Positions 1 through 13,679 of a stretch of DNA of 64,000 nt are shown here, piece after piece. Position 1 is the stretch's first letter. Every line of letters starts with the position of its first letter. The position numbers were made by a program, and so were the translations under genes. The notes beneath the pieces were generated by a model that was not told the DNA's origin, searched no databases, and worked only from the letters and a program-made list of their open reading frames with translations. Source of the stretch: Piezodorus guildinii (Eukaryota > Arthropoda > Insecta > Hemiptera > Pentatomidae); contig CM041292.1 in assembly GCA_023052935.1 (NCBI GenBank), positions 118,602,936-118,666,935 of the forward strand. Direction: 5' to 3'.

Positions 1-604
1 GCAGAGGTCTCTCATCGAATTTCTCTTCAGCCTCCTTTTGACAGGTATTTCAGTTATTGACAGATCGTTTATAAATCTATTGTCCTGTACGTATATTTTA
101 CTATGGTAACGAGAATAGAAAGTTCATATGTGTTGGTTCAACTCTTTGTTGCTGTAATTCCACATGTAAGGTTTGTAGTTTACGTACCAAGGAGTTGTCG
201 TTATGAGTCTTAAGACTTTTAAGCGAAATGATTGCAGTTTTTTTTATGAGAGTATTTTTGCTGAGCTATAAATCTGTGGCGTTCGTCCATATAGGGTGAA
301 GTAGGTTTGTGTATGTATTCAGTTTCTGTCTAATTTTTAGCTTTGATGATGTAGATGGAATAGAGTACAGTACGTTCAGTCGCTGGTTTAGAGTCTGTCT
401 TTTCATCTTGACATCTGGGCCCCAAGTCATCCTTAGATCGAATGTTAGTTCTAGGTAATTGTTTGGGACGATCAATTCCAACTGAATGTCAAGATGATCA
501 CTGCTTTTTGAATTGAAAGCGGACTGTATGAAAATATAAAAACTAAGTAAATGAAAGCTGGACCGAGATAAAATGAAACACTGAATAATGGTAAAAAATG
601 ACAT
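1..604 (-). pseudogene. Jockey-like LINE reverse transcriptase, C-terminal fragment
   Basis: Minus-strand reading gives a run starting NYLELTFDLRMTWGPDVK and continuing through a KLNTYTNLLHPIWT segment. This matches the YLGVTLD...W..H.K and Y...L.PIWTYG signature just after the catalytic core of Jockey-clade reverse transcriptases. Past a stop near 270 the homology continues in other frames, ending with a basic LSITEIPVKRRLKR segment typical of Jockey ORF2 C-termini. The catalytic YADD block and everything upstream are missing, and several stops break the frame, so this is a 5'-truncated dead copy. The fragment runs off the left edge. Jockey versus a neighbouring clade is inferred from motif style only. 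Confidence 0.7.
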
Positions 605-1595
605 TCATTAAAAGAAAAGGATCTGTATAATTGTATCTTGCGGCCACAAATGATGTTTGGGTTAGTGAGATTGTAAATTGAACTATTGAAAATTATATGG
701 CATGTGATATTAACTTAAGTGGTAGAAATCTGAAGTGGTGAAGATTCTCTCTCACGCTTTGAAATGATGATATTGCACTTTCTCTTCTCTTCTCCTCCCC
801 TTTGGCCATGCTGTCTTCTTAATTTCCTCTACTCAAGGTAGAAAAATAATAGAATAGAAGAAATAGAGAAAAACTGTGGCTTATCCAGCCAAGAACTGCC
901 ACATCGCTAAATTTCTTTTTCGCCCACTAGGACCGTTCTGCTTCTTTGATAGGCCGCCAGGTGGCAGTACGGCCTACATGAATTTCCCTTTCCAGAACCC
1001 TAACAAGTAATGTACAGATTTTGTCTGAGGAATTCGGTTGTCGCTGACAAAATTTATTTTACAAAATCAATGTGAATAAAAAGGGTAATATGACAAATGA
1101 ATAACCGTTAATTATATGTTATCGAGAAAAGTTTTGCGTAAAAGAATTCTAACAAAGCATGTATGGCTCCTGCAATATATAATGCAAATTAAAAACCTAA
1201 TGCCATCACTAGACCCAAATGTTTATAAACCAACTGAGTATCTAACGATAAAAAAAATTAATCTTTTACTGGAGCTGTCAAGAGTTTTTTAGGTGTTTAC
1301 AGTTTCTGTATAAAATGGGAGGTACTGAGTGGGGGAGGGCTAAGAGGTAAACTTCCTAACGAAGGAGTGTTTTTTCTGAGGTGGTTGGAGATGACAGCTC
1401 TACCAATCAAACCTACCTCCGTCACCAACATTTACTTTATTATCTGTCAGCTATGGCCGCTTCTAGGTTCTCTTCTTTCACAATTTTGTCTTACCTACTT
1501 TCAGTCAAAAAGACAAACGATTTAATTCTCGAGTTAATCAATTTCTATGCTATAATAAAATATAAAAATTCCTAACTTTTATAAGTATTTGACAT
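605..1595. other. No gene seen; GC-richer block at 780-1010
   Basis: I find no supportable gene or repeat here. Positions about 780-1010 are clearly less AT-rich than the flanks and do not resemble any repeat family in the window. That makes the block a candidate conserved non-coding element or an unrecognised old repeat. A short plus-strand open frame at 1381-1575 has no recognisable motif. Confidence 0.4.
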
Positions 1596-1790
1596 AGGGG
1601 TGACCAGTGGTGTAGTGGCTATCATAACAGACGTTTATAACGTCTCGGGTTCAAACACGGCAGATGTTACTATGTTTTTTAAAGGTTATAAATAATCCTT
1701 GGTTATGCCGTCCTTCGGAGGTGACGTAAAAGTATCGTTCCGAACGTGTGCGGTGTTTATTGCCTATCAAGATAGATTAAATAGCGTTTT
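1596..1790 (+). repeat. SINE family B, copy 1 (tRNA-derived head)
   Basis: The copy begins with a tRNA-like head. An A-box-like GTGGTGTAGTGGCTA lies near 1609 and a B-box-like GGGTTCAAAC near 1648. The body (ATCCTTGGTTATGCCGTCCT and following) is shared with copies at 3991 and 19128. It is not a functional tRNA gene because no acceptor-stem pairing or CCA-side closure is evident. The 3' end is degraded into AT-rich sequence. Confidence 0.65.
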
Positions 1791-2264
1791 ATAATTAATT
1801 AATTAACTACTTAAGTTCACATTATATGCTTAATAAATTATAACAGTATTTTTCAAAATATATTACATTTTTTTCTTATCTCCTTTATTGTTTAAAATTC
1901 AGGTAGCAAAGAAAAACAATGTTGCAAAAAACAAATTAGGGCAATAGTACAGGCCTTATCCGAACTAACACTAGCTTTGAGTTATTTCAAGTTGAACATT
2001 CTAAAGTCCACTGTATGTGGTGGTTCGAACTGCAGGCTTTCGCCTTTATATATTAATATTCAAGGATTAAGTATTTCATTAAAAGTGAGTTAAAAATGAT
2101 AATGGGTATCGCAATAGTTGACTGCTTATTCTACCATACTTAAAGGATTTATTTTCGATAGGATATTATTAAATAATTATTATGAAACTAAGTAACATTC
2201 AAAATCTGTGAAAAACGTCCATATTATAATTATATGTCATGTACAAATATCCTAATAAATATCA
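1791..2264. other. AT-rich spacer, nothing recognised
   Basis: Low-complexity AT-rich DNA without a supportable ORF, RNA gene or repeat boundary. Confidence 0.5.
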
Positions 2265-3900
2265 TTCTTCTTCTTCTTCATTGGCGCAACAGACGCATGA
2301 AGTTGTCTTTGGCCTTCTCGATCTTTCTGCCGTAGACGGTCCTGTCTGCAGCATGTGTCGTGCTTATTCTTGCTTTTCTCAGGTCTGAAAGGACGTTGTC
2401 TTTCCATCACGATCTGGGCCTGCCTCTAGATCTTGTCCCACTTGGAGTGCTCGTATATACTTTTAGCGGGCCTCTACTACTTTCCATTCTGAGCACGTGT
2501 CCGATCCACTTTATTCTTTGCAACCTGGGGAAACTTGAAATGTTCAAATCGCGGTAATCAGACGATTTTTCTTTCTAAGTAGTTAACTTTATGTACAACC
2601 AACTTATTTATCGCCCACGTTTCACACGCATACGTTTTTATAAGCCTTATGAGGCATTTATATAGTCTAACGTCTGTAGCGTGGCTTAGAAGTCTACTTA
2701 TGAAAAACTTGGATAAGAAGAAATATGTTTTATTGGCTGCTGCTAGTCTAGATCTAATTTCAGTCTCTTCTTGCATTTTCTCACTGATAACTGTTCCCTG
2801 GTATTGTAAGCTGGGAACAAACTCAAAAGCATAGTTTCCCATTTTGACTTGTCGTGGAGCTGTCTCATTCCTTTTTATGCACATCATCTTAGTTTTATTT
2901 GTATTTATTTTGAGCCCTATGGTTTTCGTTTCCCTTTCTATTTTGTAGAATGCTTCCTCCACAGCCTTTCGGGATCGTCATCAATATCATCCGTATAAGC
3001 AAGTATTTGTACCATTTTAGAAAATATAGTATTGGCATGGTTCAGTCCTGTTCCTTTGATAATTTTGTGTAGGGCTAGACTAAAAAGCAACGGTGCCAAT
3101 GCATCACCCTGTCTTAGACCTATATTGACAACAAATGTGCCGCTACTTTTTCCGCCCATACGAACTTGGCTAATATGCCACTCCATAGTACACCTAGTCA
3201 ATCGAATGTGCTGCTATGGATTCCCATTTCTTTCATTGCGCTTTAGATCTGCTCCCTGATCACAGAATCATACGCCGCCTCGAAGTTCACAAAGAGGATC
3301 CACACAGAAAAACCGAATTTATAAATCTTTTTTCCCAGTTGTTTAAGAGTGAAGATTTGAGCTATTGTGGACATGCTCATCCTAAAGCAGCTTCATAGTC
3401 ACCAACTGTGCTTTTCAGGAAGGGTATCAACCTGTTATATATTGCAATGGAAAATACTTTATATGTAACATTGAGGAGACTAATACCCCTATAGTTACAG
3501 CGCTCTGTGGGATCATCCTTCTTCTTGAATATTGGAACAACAATAGATTCTTTCCATTTCTCAGGTATCCTTTTTTCCTGCCATTTGTGGGTTACCAGCT
3601 GGCTTATTTCTGCATTCATTTCTGGGCCAGCCGCTTTTAGTAGCTCCGCCATGATATTATCTAATCCCGAGGCTTTGCGATTTCTCAGCGTATTGATGAT
3701 GTCCGCTATATCCTCTGCTCTGGGGTATTTCTTCATTGGTTCCATCATCCAGATCAGCTGCATCAAGATTGTATTCTTGGCCTTCACTACATATAGGATT
3801 CAATTGTTTACAGATGTACCTCTCCCATCTTTTCATTACTTCTTCAGGGTCTGTTATGAGAATACCATTTCCGTCCCTTATCATGGTTTCATAAGCTTAT
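2265..3900 (-). pseudogene. RTE-like LINE, reverse transcriptase pseudogene
   Basis: Reading right to left on the minus strand, RT blocks appear in order across several frames. First comes a KASGLDNIMAELLK segment (about 3660). Next are IPEKWKESIVVPIFKKKDD and NYRGISLLN (about 3480-3570), then GLRQGDALAPLLFSLAL (about 3100), the catalytic box LAYTDDID (about 2990) and a GLKINTNKTKMMCI thumb segment (about 2880). A RSRGRPRSRWKDNVL C-terminal tail lies near 2410, and the copy ends at a GAA-repeat tail near 2265. The order and motifs fit RTE-type elements that encode an endonuclease plus RT. The endonuclease is absent, so the copy is 5' truncated, and frameshifts and stops make it inactive. Confidence 0.85.
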
Positions 3901-3990
3901 ATCCCGTCTTAATTTCCTTATAATTAATAAATATGATTAATCATTGAAAATCTTATAAGATTCTGTTACATTAAAAAAAAAAAAAATTAA

Positions 3991-4268
3991 AGGGGGTCAG
4001 CTGTAGTGTAATGGCTAACATACCAGCCATCTATGTCAAAGGTAACTGGTTCAAACCTGGCAGATGGCGCTAGAATTATTTAAAGGAATTAAAAAATCCT
4101 TCGTTATTCCATCACAGGGAACGTAATAAGGTGATCCCGAACAAGTGGGGTGTCAGGTACTCGTTAAAGATCCCCATCAAAATAAAACCTGCATACGCAT
4201 AATTCAGGACTTTCCCGGTATAACCGCCTGATTAATTTTGCATCTACATAAATTAACGTTAAATAAAT
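3991..4268 (+). repeat. SINE family B, copy 2
   Basis: This is one of the most complete copies of family B. The A-box-like AGTGTAATGGCTAACAT lies near 4006 and the B-box-like CTGGTTCAAACC near 4050. The body contains AAAAAATCCTTCGTTATTCC. The 3' end contains TTAACGTTAAATAAATTAA, matching the GACATTAAATAAA tail of other copies. A poly(A) run at 3972-3986 precedes it. Confidence 0.7.
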
Positions 4269-4341
4269 TAACTAATAAAAATTAATTATATGAATGTAGC
4301 AAAAACTTATCTTTACTTTATAAATACTTTTGCAATTTTTT

Positions 4342-6347
<2,006 letters not shown>

Positions 6348-6491
6348 TATATTTTTTTTAATAATTTAAAACATGAAATCCACAGCCAAGATATTTGTTG
6401 GCTCTTATTCAACAAATTAATTAACTAATTAATTCCAAATAACATATTGGCTGCGATTAGTGGATTTCATGTGTTATATTTAAAAAAATAT
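6348..6491. repeat. Foldback inverted repeat with inner hairpin
   Basis: Two imperfect arms of about 32-35 bp (6348-6383 and 6460-6491) share the core ACATGAAATCCAC / GTGGATTTCATGT. Inside is a second perfect stem, ATTTGTTG at 6393 and CAACAAAT at 6410, and a palindromic TTAATTAACTAATTAA. It could be a small MITE or the inverted end of a Penelope-like unit whose tail motif lies just downstream at 6553. Confidence 0.6.
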
Positions 6492-6552
6492 ATTATTTTT
6501 AACATTTTTGAGAAAATGGATACCTACCTAATTATTCATCACTGTCAGTGAG

Positions 6553-6615
6553 TCCTGAGTATGGAAAAAACGTCCGAAACTTAGACTCCAAATAATTATT
6601 GATGTGAAATAAACA
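6553..6615 (+). repeat. Penelope/hammerhead-like tail motif (degenerate)
   Basis: CCTGAGTATGG...CGTCCGAAAC followed by a GTGAAATAAA-type tail resembles the CTGA(N)GA-stem-GAAAC signature found in Penelope-like element repeats and other loci here (21489, 24667, 34212). The CTGANGA core is imperfect, so ribozyme activity is not expected. Confidence 0.3.
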
Positions 6616-7324
6616 TTTTTACAAAAACTATGAATGAATTATTTATCATTAATGTATGTTTCTTCGGAATAAATAATTATATTATTTGTTTGTTTTATGT
6701 TTTCTGATTCCATAGATATCATTGGAGTCCATACAAATATATACAGAAACAATATATTAGGATGCCTGTTTTTTACGTAAAAAGAGAAACATACCTCACA
6801 TTATCAGGTATCTAGATTTAATAATAGAGATACTGTCTACTACTACTGTGACTATTTATATACATATAATCAGCGAAAAACAAGAAAATTCAGTCATTCA
6901 TAATTTTTTCGCGCCATCTGAGAAAGAGCTAAATGAAAAATGATCAACTTTCAGTTACGTTGGAAATAATAATTAGCGATTAGTAACATCGAAACATCGG
7001 GCACATTAGATTGTTTTCGTTGCTAGCATTCTGCTCGACACATTTTCATTCGTATTTGGACTGCAAAGAACATATTATACTAGAAGCCAAACAGCTTGTT
7101 CAACAGAAGAAACTGATTCAAAACAACAATAGAATGAATAACGAATCACTTGGCATTTTGCCTTGGGGAAAGAAAAAATATGGTTTTCAATGAAACTGCC
7201 TAGACCTGCCATAAATTTCGTTACAAGGAATACATAGATATTACAAAAAAAAAAAGTAACTTTTTCAAAAACTTTTATTGAGAATAAAATTTGTATCTAT
7301 AAAGACTAAAACAAAAAATAAAAT

Positions 7325-8120
7325 TACTCGAAATGCCTCTCTTTTGCCTTGACACAGGCATTTAATCCCCATGGCCAGTCCTTAATAGCAGCACGCGGCA
7401 CTTTTTGTGGAAAGCCGCTCTACTGCTCGAACCAGAGGTTGTTTGAGGCTTTTCAAGTAGGCTATACTCTTGTGGCAAACCATTCTCTCCCGTTTGGACC
7501 TAAGCCGATAATCTGATGGGTTGAGATGAGGGTTTCCAGAGAGCCGATCTGAGCCAGAGGTGAACGCTGGAATGTTATGGAGTGGAATCCTGCTGGAAAT
7601 CATTGGGTTGTTCCCCTTATTAAACAGAATATTATTTAAAGGCTTGAAAACAGGTTCCAAAATATCGTCCAGATAGTTTTGGGAGTACCGACCATAACAA
7701 CAATATTCACCAAACCATCATTGAAAAAGGGCGATGATATCTTTCCACTCTTCTAATGACTTCCTGGTATTCCTTAGAGCTGTTTTCGTACCAACGATCA
7801 TTTTGGCGATTAAATTTTCCTTTGATTGTAAAACATTTCACATCGCTAAAAAAATCGTTCGATGCGAGCATTGGTGTAACGGCCAAGGAGCACTGCGCAT
7901 CTATCTGCTCTATTTTTTTAGAGGTAAGAGCTTAGCCTTTACCTAACACCTATCCTAAGGTCATTTTATATCATGCGAGACAATAATCCGATAGCGATTC
8001 CCATTTCCTAAGACGTGATTAGTTGATTTCGAATGGGATTTCTTCTGATTCGGGCAGCCAATGCTCTAACTGGATTAGCCTTTCTCACAGTGTGGTGACG
8101 AGGTTTGTCTCAAACAGGTA
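7325..8120 (-). pseudogene. mariner-family transposase pseudogene
   Basis: Minus-strand pieces in different frames line up with an insect mariner transposase over nearly its full catalytic domain. N-terminal side: KANPVRALAARIRRNP, then SDVKCFTIKGKFNRQNDRWY carrying the first catalytic Asp, then RPFSMMVW. Middle: EPVFKPLNNILFN and a frame-shifted FQQDSTP carrying the second Asp. C-terminal side: NPHLNPSDYRL with the third Asp, and finally AAIKDWPWGLNACVKAKERH ending in FE and a stop at 7325. Several stops and frameshifts make it non-functional. No clear terminal inverted repeats are visible, so the true element limits are unknown. Mariner family is confident; subfamily is not. Confidence 0.85.
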
Positions 8121-8125
8121 GAGTA

Positions 8126-9640
8126 TCATTACATCTATTTTAGCGCGGAACACATACAGCTGATAACCAAACGTTTAAAAGTGTTGAAAATCTGTAACCT
8201 ACATTTTTCAAGTTTGTGTAAGACGACCACAACAATTCGGTTTTCTTTATCCTTCCATATCACTCCCACTCCATGTTGACTGAGCGAGAGAAAAATACAA
8301 ACTCAGTTTGATTATTACCCTGGCATGTCGAGAAAATAATCTCATAGAGGTGAGGATTATCTAAATAATACCCGAGTATGTAAACAATGTTCTACTTCTG
8401 TAACAGTATTTATAGCAGAACAAGGTATATTGAAGTCATCTTGTTCTTTATCTATCAAAATAATGGTATTCGTTCAAAATTTATTAGTTACCTGCGCACG
8501 CCATTTTTTAACTCAATACAATGACTGTTGGGGCTATGTGTCTTTATCAGCGTAGTTTTTTTCATATTCATATTCATTCTGAATATTTCAGTCTGGAAGA
8601 TAAAACAATTTTCCTAAAATTTATTTGAGAGCATTTAATTGTTAAGGAAAATCAATTGGCATTTTATAGGATGTTATCATAAACTATCAATAAAAAAAGT
8701 TAAAGTTTCAAAAGCAACTAAAATTGAAATAAAATTAATATATTTGTGCAAGGATTTATATTAAGATAGGGGTTCAATTTAAATTCCTCCCCCTTACAAA
8801 CACACAAGCTTGCCAAAGTTTGCTTCAAACTTTTATCCCTCTTCGCTCATATGGGCGTCTTGAAAGTTCGGTAATGGAGTTATGAATGTTTACTCTGTAT
8901 GAGACTAGATTGAAAAATCTCAGCCAATGTTTTTGGAATTCCTTAAAAAAGAGATTTACTTAGGAAAACTTTTCCCCTATAATGCGCTCATATTGGAATA
9001 TGTTGTTTGAAAATGAGGAGTAAGTATTAATTTCACGTTAAAAAAAAACATGTATTTTTTAAATTAAAAAAAGGAAGATCAACAAATATAATTATTAAAA
9101 AATCCTTCAGGCGCCTTCAGTATTCATCGTTATATGATTAATTCTTTAGGCCGCAGAGATTTTTTTCAAATCAGAGATGTTCTTCTAAAACTACTTCACT
9201 AGGCTTCATCAATTCATTAAACGTTTCCCAGAAGGAAACATAATTTTTAGTATTGTTATGTTTACAAGATACTTTCGTGTTAATGCTGACACAAATTTTT
9301 GTTCTAACAAGTTCAACGTGATTAGTTACTATATAAGAAGAGGTTGTGACGGAAGTAACTTTTAAATCGCCATTGACGTTTCAACAATTTCAATTTAGCC
9401 ACATTATTTATCTAATTCTTTCTTTTTTTATTTCTGTTTGACGACTTAATCACTAGTTTTAATAAATAAAATAAATAAAGAGCATTAGATGCGCATTCAA
9501 TAGAAAGGTATAAACAACGCAAGACAAAGCCGTTGTATTCTGGTAAAATATTACGATGCCAATGTCCTAATGCAAGAGGCTTAGTTTAGAATAGTAAAAC
9601 TGTTTTCAACTGGAAATAAAAATAATAGTACCGTCGTCCG
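8126..9640. other. No gene seen
   Basis: AT-rich sequence without recognised coding or repeat structure. A donor-like GAGTAAGTAT at about 9017 has no convincing acceptor partner. Confidence 0.5.
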
Positions 9641-9849
9641 AAAAAAAAAAAAAATCAAGATGCCTAATATGATGCATGTTGGACGAATAATATGCGAACT
9701 CAAACGTGGGGTCCCCGTGCCATATGAAATGGGTACATCATTTGAAAGACAGACAGTCAGAAATTTTACCGCAATATCTCAATATACGAGAAAAACTCGA
9801 TATAATAAGTGAAGCCAAAATCCAAATATTCATTGTTTGAACTAGATCA

Positions 9850-10110
9850 ATTAATCATAATCATCAACATGGAACGGAAGAGAGTATCGCTTTAGAAAAA
9901 AGGAATCCAAATTTTATTTTGTCGTGCACCATGATCTTTCTAAACAAGATAAAACAGTTAATAATTTTTGTCACCATCAAAAAATGATCAATTCGAATCA
10001 AGCATTGATCGAACAACGAATAGGACAAGACACGGAATAGTAATTTTGCATCACGACAATGGCCCATCACATAAAGCGGAGGCAGTTAAGTTATAGGTTT
10101 TAAGGATAAG
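9850..10110 (+). pseudogene. mariner transposase remnant (second subfamily)
   Basis: A broken plus-strand reading gives KRNPNFILSC, then MINSNQALIEQRI and, in another frame, GIVILHHDNGPSHKAEAVKL before a stop. This is the region around the second catalytic Asp of irritans/cecropia-like mariners (HHDN..SHKA). Neither the first nor the third Asp block is recognisable, and two frames are needed, so this is an old fragment. It is more diverged and differently oriented than the mariner copy at 7.3-8.1 kb, implying a separate insertion. Confidence 0.6.
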
Positions 10111-10329
10111 TAGTCCAGGAAAAAAAAATTACAATTTTTATTTAGATTTATTAAAATTTGTCTCAAATGTGAAATGAATAGGATTTCAATATATAAAAAA
10201 GATGTACATGTAAGTATAATATGGTTGTTATAAGAATTTAATGTTGGTTTATAATATTTGTTATCAGTTATGAATGAAGTAGTATTCTTTAAAACCTTGA
10301 AAACTGTTATAAATATGTTATAATTCGAA

Positions 10330-10994
10330 TTTTTTTTTCGGAGGGAGTGGGGGGAGATTCGGGCAATATGAAGTTTCCAGGAATTAGTTTGGTCAGTGGT
10401 AATACCCAGGTTTTGAAAGAGGAAGTGAAGGTGATTGGGTGATCATTTACGGCTAGACTCGGAAATGTTGTATAAGATCTAAGGAAGGGAAATGGAACCT
10501 ATAACAATTGCATGATTTTTCGTAGCATTTCGCCTTAGTTTATTAAAAACGGCCCAGGCATAGATTATATCCAGGTCTTCCTGAATATTTGCAAATGCTA
10601 TTAGAGACTCGGAGGGAGAAAAGGGTACGTAGATCTGGAAATCATCAGCGTATAAGTGGTGGGAGCAGTGATGGATGGGATGGGAAGGTCATTGATATAG
10701 GAATTCAAAAGGAGAGGAGATATGCTTGATACCTGGGCCACACCTGCCGAAAGGGCAAGGAAGGAAGATAGAGGATGGTATAGAATGGTAATAACCAAAT
10801 AGGATTTGTTATCAAGTTTTGAGGGTCATTTGTAATATAAATAAATAAATAATAGAATGGTAATAGCTAGAGTTCTATTAGAGAGAAATGATTTAAACCA
10901 ATGAATAGTGATATATATATAATATAAATAAATAAATAATAGAATGGTAATAGCTAGAGTTCTATTAGAGAGAAATGATTTAAACCAATGAATA

Positions 10995-11000
<6 letters not shown>
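10330..11000 (-). pseudogene. Jockey-like LINE reverse transcriptase fragment
   Basis: On the minus strand TIHWFKSFLSNRTLAIT (about 10870-10920 and again about 10955-11005) precedes ALSAGVAQVSSISPLLLN and SYINDLP. These match the WF.SYL..R and GVPQGS.LSPLLF.IYINDLP blocks of Jockey-type RT. A short break follows where YADD should lie (TLMISRSTYPF). The thumb then begins IQEDLDIIYAWAV and continues to about 10330 with further stops. The copy is disrupted by an 87-bp tandem duplication and by a TA microsatellite. Confidence 0.75.

Positions 11001-11007
<7 letters not shown>
10834..11007. repeat. 87-bp tandem duplication, two copies
   Basis: 10834-10920 and 10921-11007 are almost identical. Each contains AATAAATAAATAATAGAATG and the coding segment for WFKSFLSNRT. 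The second copy runs into the TA tract. The duplication lies within the Jockey-like RT fragment, so it happened after insertion or was present in the source copy. Confidence 0.95.

Positions 11008-11064
<57 letters not shown>
10998..11064. repeat. (TA)n microsatellite
   Basis: About 66 bp of TA repeats directly following the 87-bp duplication. Confidence 0.97.
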
Positions 11065-11066
<2 letters not shown>

Positions 11067-11489
11067 GATATCGCGTTTCTCGGTTCCTGCGAACTCCTTC
11101 TAAGCCACGTGACGGATTTTGATAGTGGTACTATCAATGGTACTTCAAGAATATTGAAAGTTTATGAGTAAAATACATTAAAATTAAGTTTTTCTTTAAC
11201 AGATTTCGTACAATTTAATAAAGAATTGCTATGAGGACAAAAAACTTATGAACCTATATTATCGGTTGTAATAAGGGAGGATATGGTGAAACAGTGCTGC
11301 CACAGTACAGTATCATAAAGGTTATATTCTTCCACACTGTACTTAAATAACTACAGTTAAAAAAAAAAAAATAAAAAAAAAATAAAAAAAAAAAAAACGA
11401 AATAAATTATATATAAGTTTTTCGAATAAATGGGAATTCCAGAACATCGTTAATAATGGTTTCTACTTTTAGATCATGTGTACATATGG

Positions 11490-11572
11490 AATGAATGATT
11501 TCTTATATCTGTAATACTCATTGCCCCAGAAGGTGGCAGATTGTATTATCTCTTAATAAAATAAATTTAAAA
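11490..11572 (+). repeat. 3' tail shared with SINE family D
   Basis: GGTGGCAGATTGTATTATCT followed by CTTAATAAAATAAA matches the 3' termini at about 30117 and 32207 (plus) and 31078 and 49139 (minus). Only the tail is recognisable here. An A-rich tract lies at 11359-11397. Confidence 0.6.
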
Positions 11573-12520
11573 AAAACCTTTTAGATCATTATATGAAAAC
11601 AAAGGCTCCACTAGCTAAATGGGACTACCATTTAAACTAAATTAAACTTTAAAAATATATTTAGAAAATGTTCTATCGAAATCTAAAATAGTGAATGATT
11701 GATTAAAATAGGAACCGTTTAGCAAAACAAACAAAAAACTGAAACAATTTTGATTTTCTAAGCAATTTATATTTCTAATTTCTGCCTAATGATAAATATA
11801 ATAATGAATAGACATTATATAATAAACATAATATTTTCTTGTTATGTGATCGTTTTTTGTTTTTTTTCACTTTTAAGTCATAATCACAAAATGATAAACC
11901 CATAATTATTCAAAATGAACTTCTTTAATCATTAATGACAGCACGTTTAAATTTAAAAAAGTAAAATCAGGCTCTTAGAGTTTTTAAATACATTCGGTTT
12001 TTCGGTTCATGATCTGACTTTTCTTGGAGATTAAGATCTGCTTTTGTTTCTGGCATTAAGAGGAATATATTTGAGAATACAATGTAAATAAGGAAGGATC
12101 GGGCTAAAGACTTGCCTGAAATAGGCCGAGAGACAGGCTGAGTTAGTGAGTGGGGTGGAGGCTACGACAAAGCCTTTTAAGATTTATGTAGGGAGAGCTG
12201 GAGCAGTGGCCATATATCAAACTTTTTAATACCCGGCGCAGTCCAGCTATAGGCTCCAGGTTAGGCTGATTTGTTCCTTTTCTCCAACAGTCATATTTTA
12301 CCTATGACAATAATACTCTCTCCCCTCCTCTACAGTAATTGATTACACAATATATCCGTTGGCCGTATCAGATAGGAAGTGTATTCTCTGTCCGACCCAT
12401 GTCTTGAATGTATTTTCAATTTAGTAATACAAGAAAGAGGATTATACACTGTAATGTATAACCCTATATGTATGTAGAAGGTAACAGCGAACACTAAATT
12501 TCAGAAAGAATCTGATGTTG
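11573..12520. other. No gene seen; GC-richer block at 12110-12280
   Basis: Mostly AT-rich sequence. The block around 12110-12280 has higher GC and no match to other repeats in the window. I see no reading frame with recognisable motifs. Confidence 0.4.
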
Positions 12521-12524
12521 GTTA

Positions 12525-12700
12525 TTAAGAAGTAATATTTTTATTTATTCCGGGACAAAACCGTTTAGAATAACACAACATTGAAAAATACATGGTTTTC
12601 TTAACTTGGAAACATAGCAATAATCATAATTTTTATTAAATCAACCTTTTTTATTGTTATTGTAATGTATTGAGGATACTGAGGGGGGTAAGGATTGGAT
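12525..12700 (-). repeat. 3' end of LINE family K (minus orientation)
   Basis: TTTATTTATTCCGGGACAAA and the following TTTAGAATAACACAACA closely match 15950-15985, the 3' terminus of the LINE fragment at 15.9-16.8 kb, in the same orientation. Only untranslated tail sequence is recognisable. Confidence 0.6.
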
Positions 12701-12719
12701 AATTATTATATTAATTAAA

Positions 12720-13020
12720 TAAATATTAATAAGCTTTGTCGGATTCTCCGTAGGCTTGCGCTGTCTGTGGGCTGCCCCCCGCGATACAACTTGAACTCTC
12801 TAGACCCTAGGACAAAGGACACCCGACTTGGGACACTTCCCATATCAGCCCCGCCGGAGTTAACGACGATGATAAATAAGATTCAAGAAGTCTTATTCCA
12901 TCCTCAAGAGTTGAAGTTCCATCTACAAGAAGAGGAGGTCCGTCGGGGTCAGAGCAGCCGGAGGAAGAAGCCGTGAAGGGGCGCCTAAGACTGATTCCAC
13001 TTTCGTCAGCCGTTTAAGTT
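12720..13020 (+). other. GC-rich open segment of unknown origin
   Basis: A plus-strand frame is open from about 12703 to 12976 (first ATG 12767, 69 codons). Its product is polar and charged towards the end (LHPQEL-like and SRRKKP segments), with no domain I recognise. Base composition is much richer in GC than the surroundings. It may be part of a degraded retroelement or an exon remnant, and neither is proven. Confidence 0.25.
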
Positions 13021-13679
13021 TTTCAAAGGTATTTTCTTTGGTTGTAATATTGTATGGCAAGGGTAACTATAATGTTCTTCAGTATTCTCAGGCATAATGT
13101 AAATAGATTGTATATGTTTAAGCTAGTTTAAATAATAATGTCAGTTATTAAAACATGTCTAATTTAATGTTACTCTGCATGCCGCCTACTGGGATGGGTA
13201 AACGCGAAACCTCTGGAAAGGAAAACCAATGGTTTCATTAAAAATAATCTATACATTCATTAAATATATCAAGTAAGCTAGTTTTTGAAGATACCGCTGT
13301 CTTAGAACAGCAGGCGATCAAAAACATAGCATTATATAAGGCTTGCCTACGACCAATTCTATGAATATGAATGAGAAATATTTACCTATCTGTGTAAAGC
13401 AAACTATAAACTATTACAAACGCTTAAAAATAAATGTATCATGAAATGTTTCATTAGATTCATCTTCGGAGTCCCCAGGCTCTCCAGCGTATGCCGAGTT
13501 GAAGCGGCTCAATCCAGTCTCTCTGTGACAGTATTTCCTGGAAGTATTCCTATTTCGACGTACTCATCCCTTGTTCATCGGTACATTCGTTTTAAAACAA
13601 GATCCCAGTCCACTAACCTCTATTTTCCTTCTCATAGAACATCATTCTTTAAAAAATATCAAATGCTGCAATTATGTGT

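Noticed and set aside
1381..1575. Minus-strand exon with a GTAAGAC donor near 1491
   Set aside because: The only partner acceptor is weak and all plausible frames are short or contain stops.
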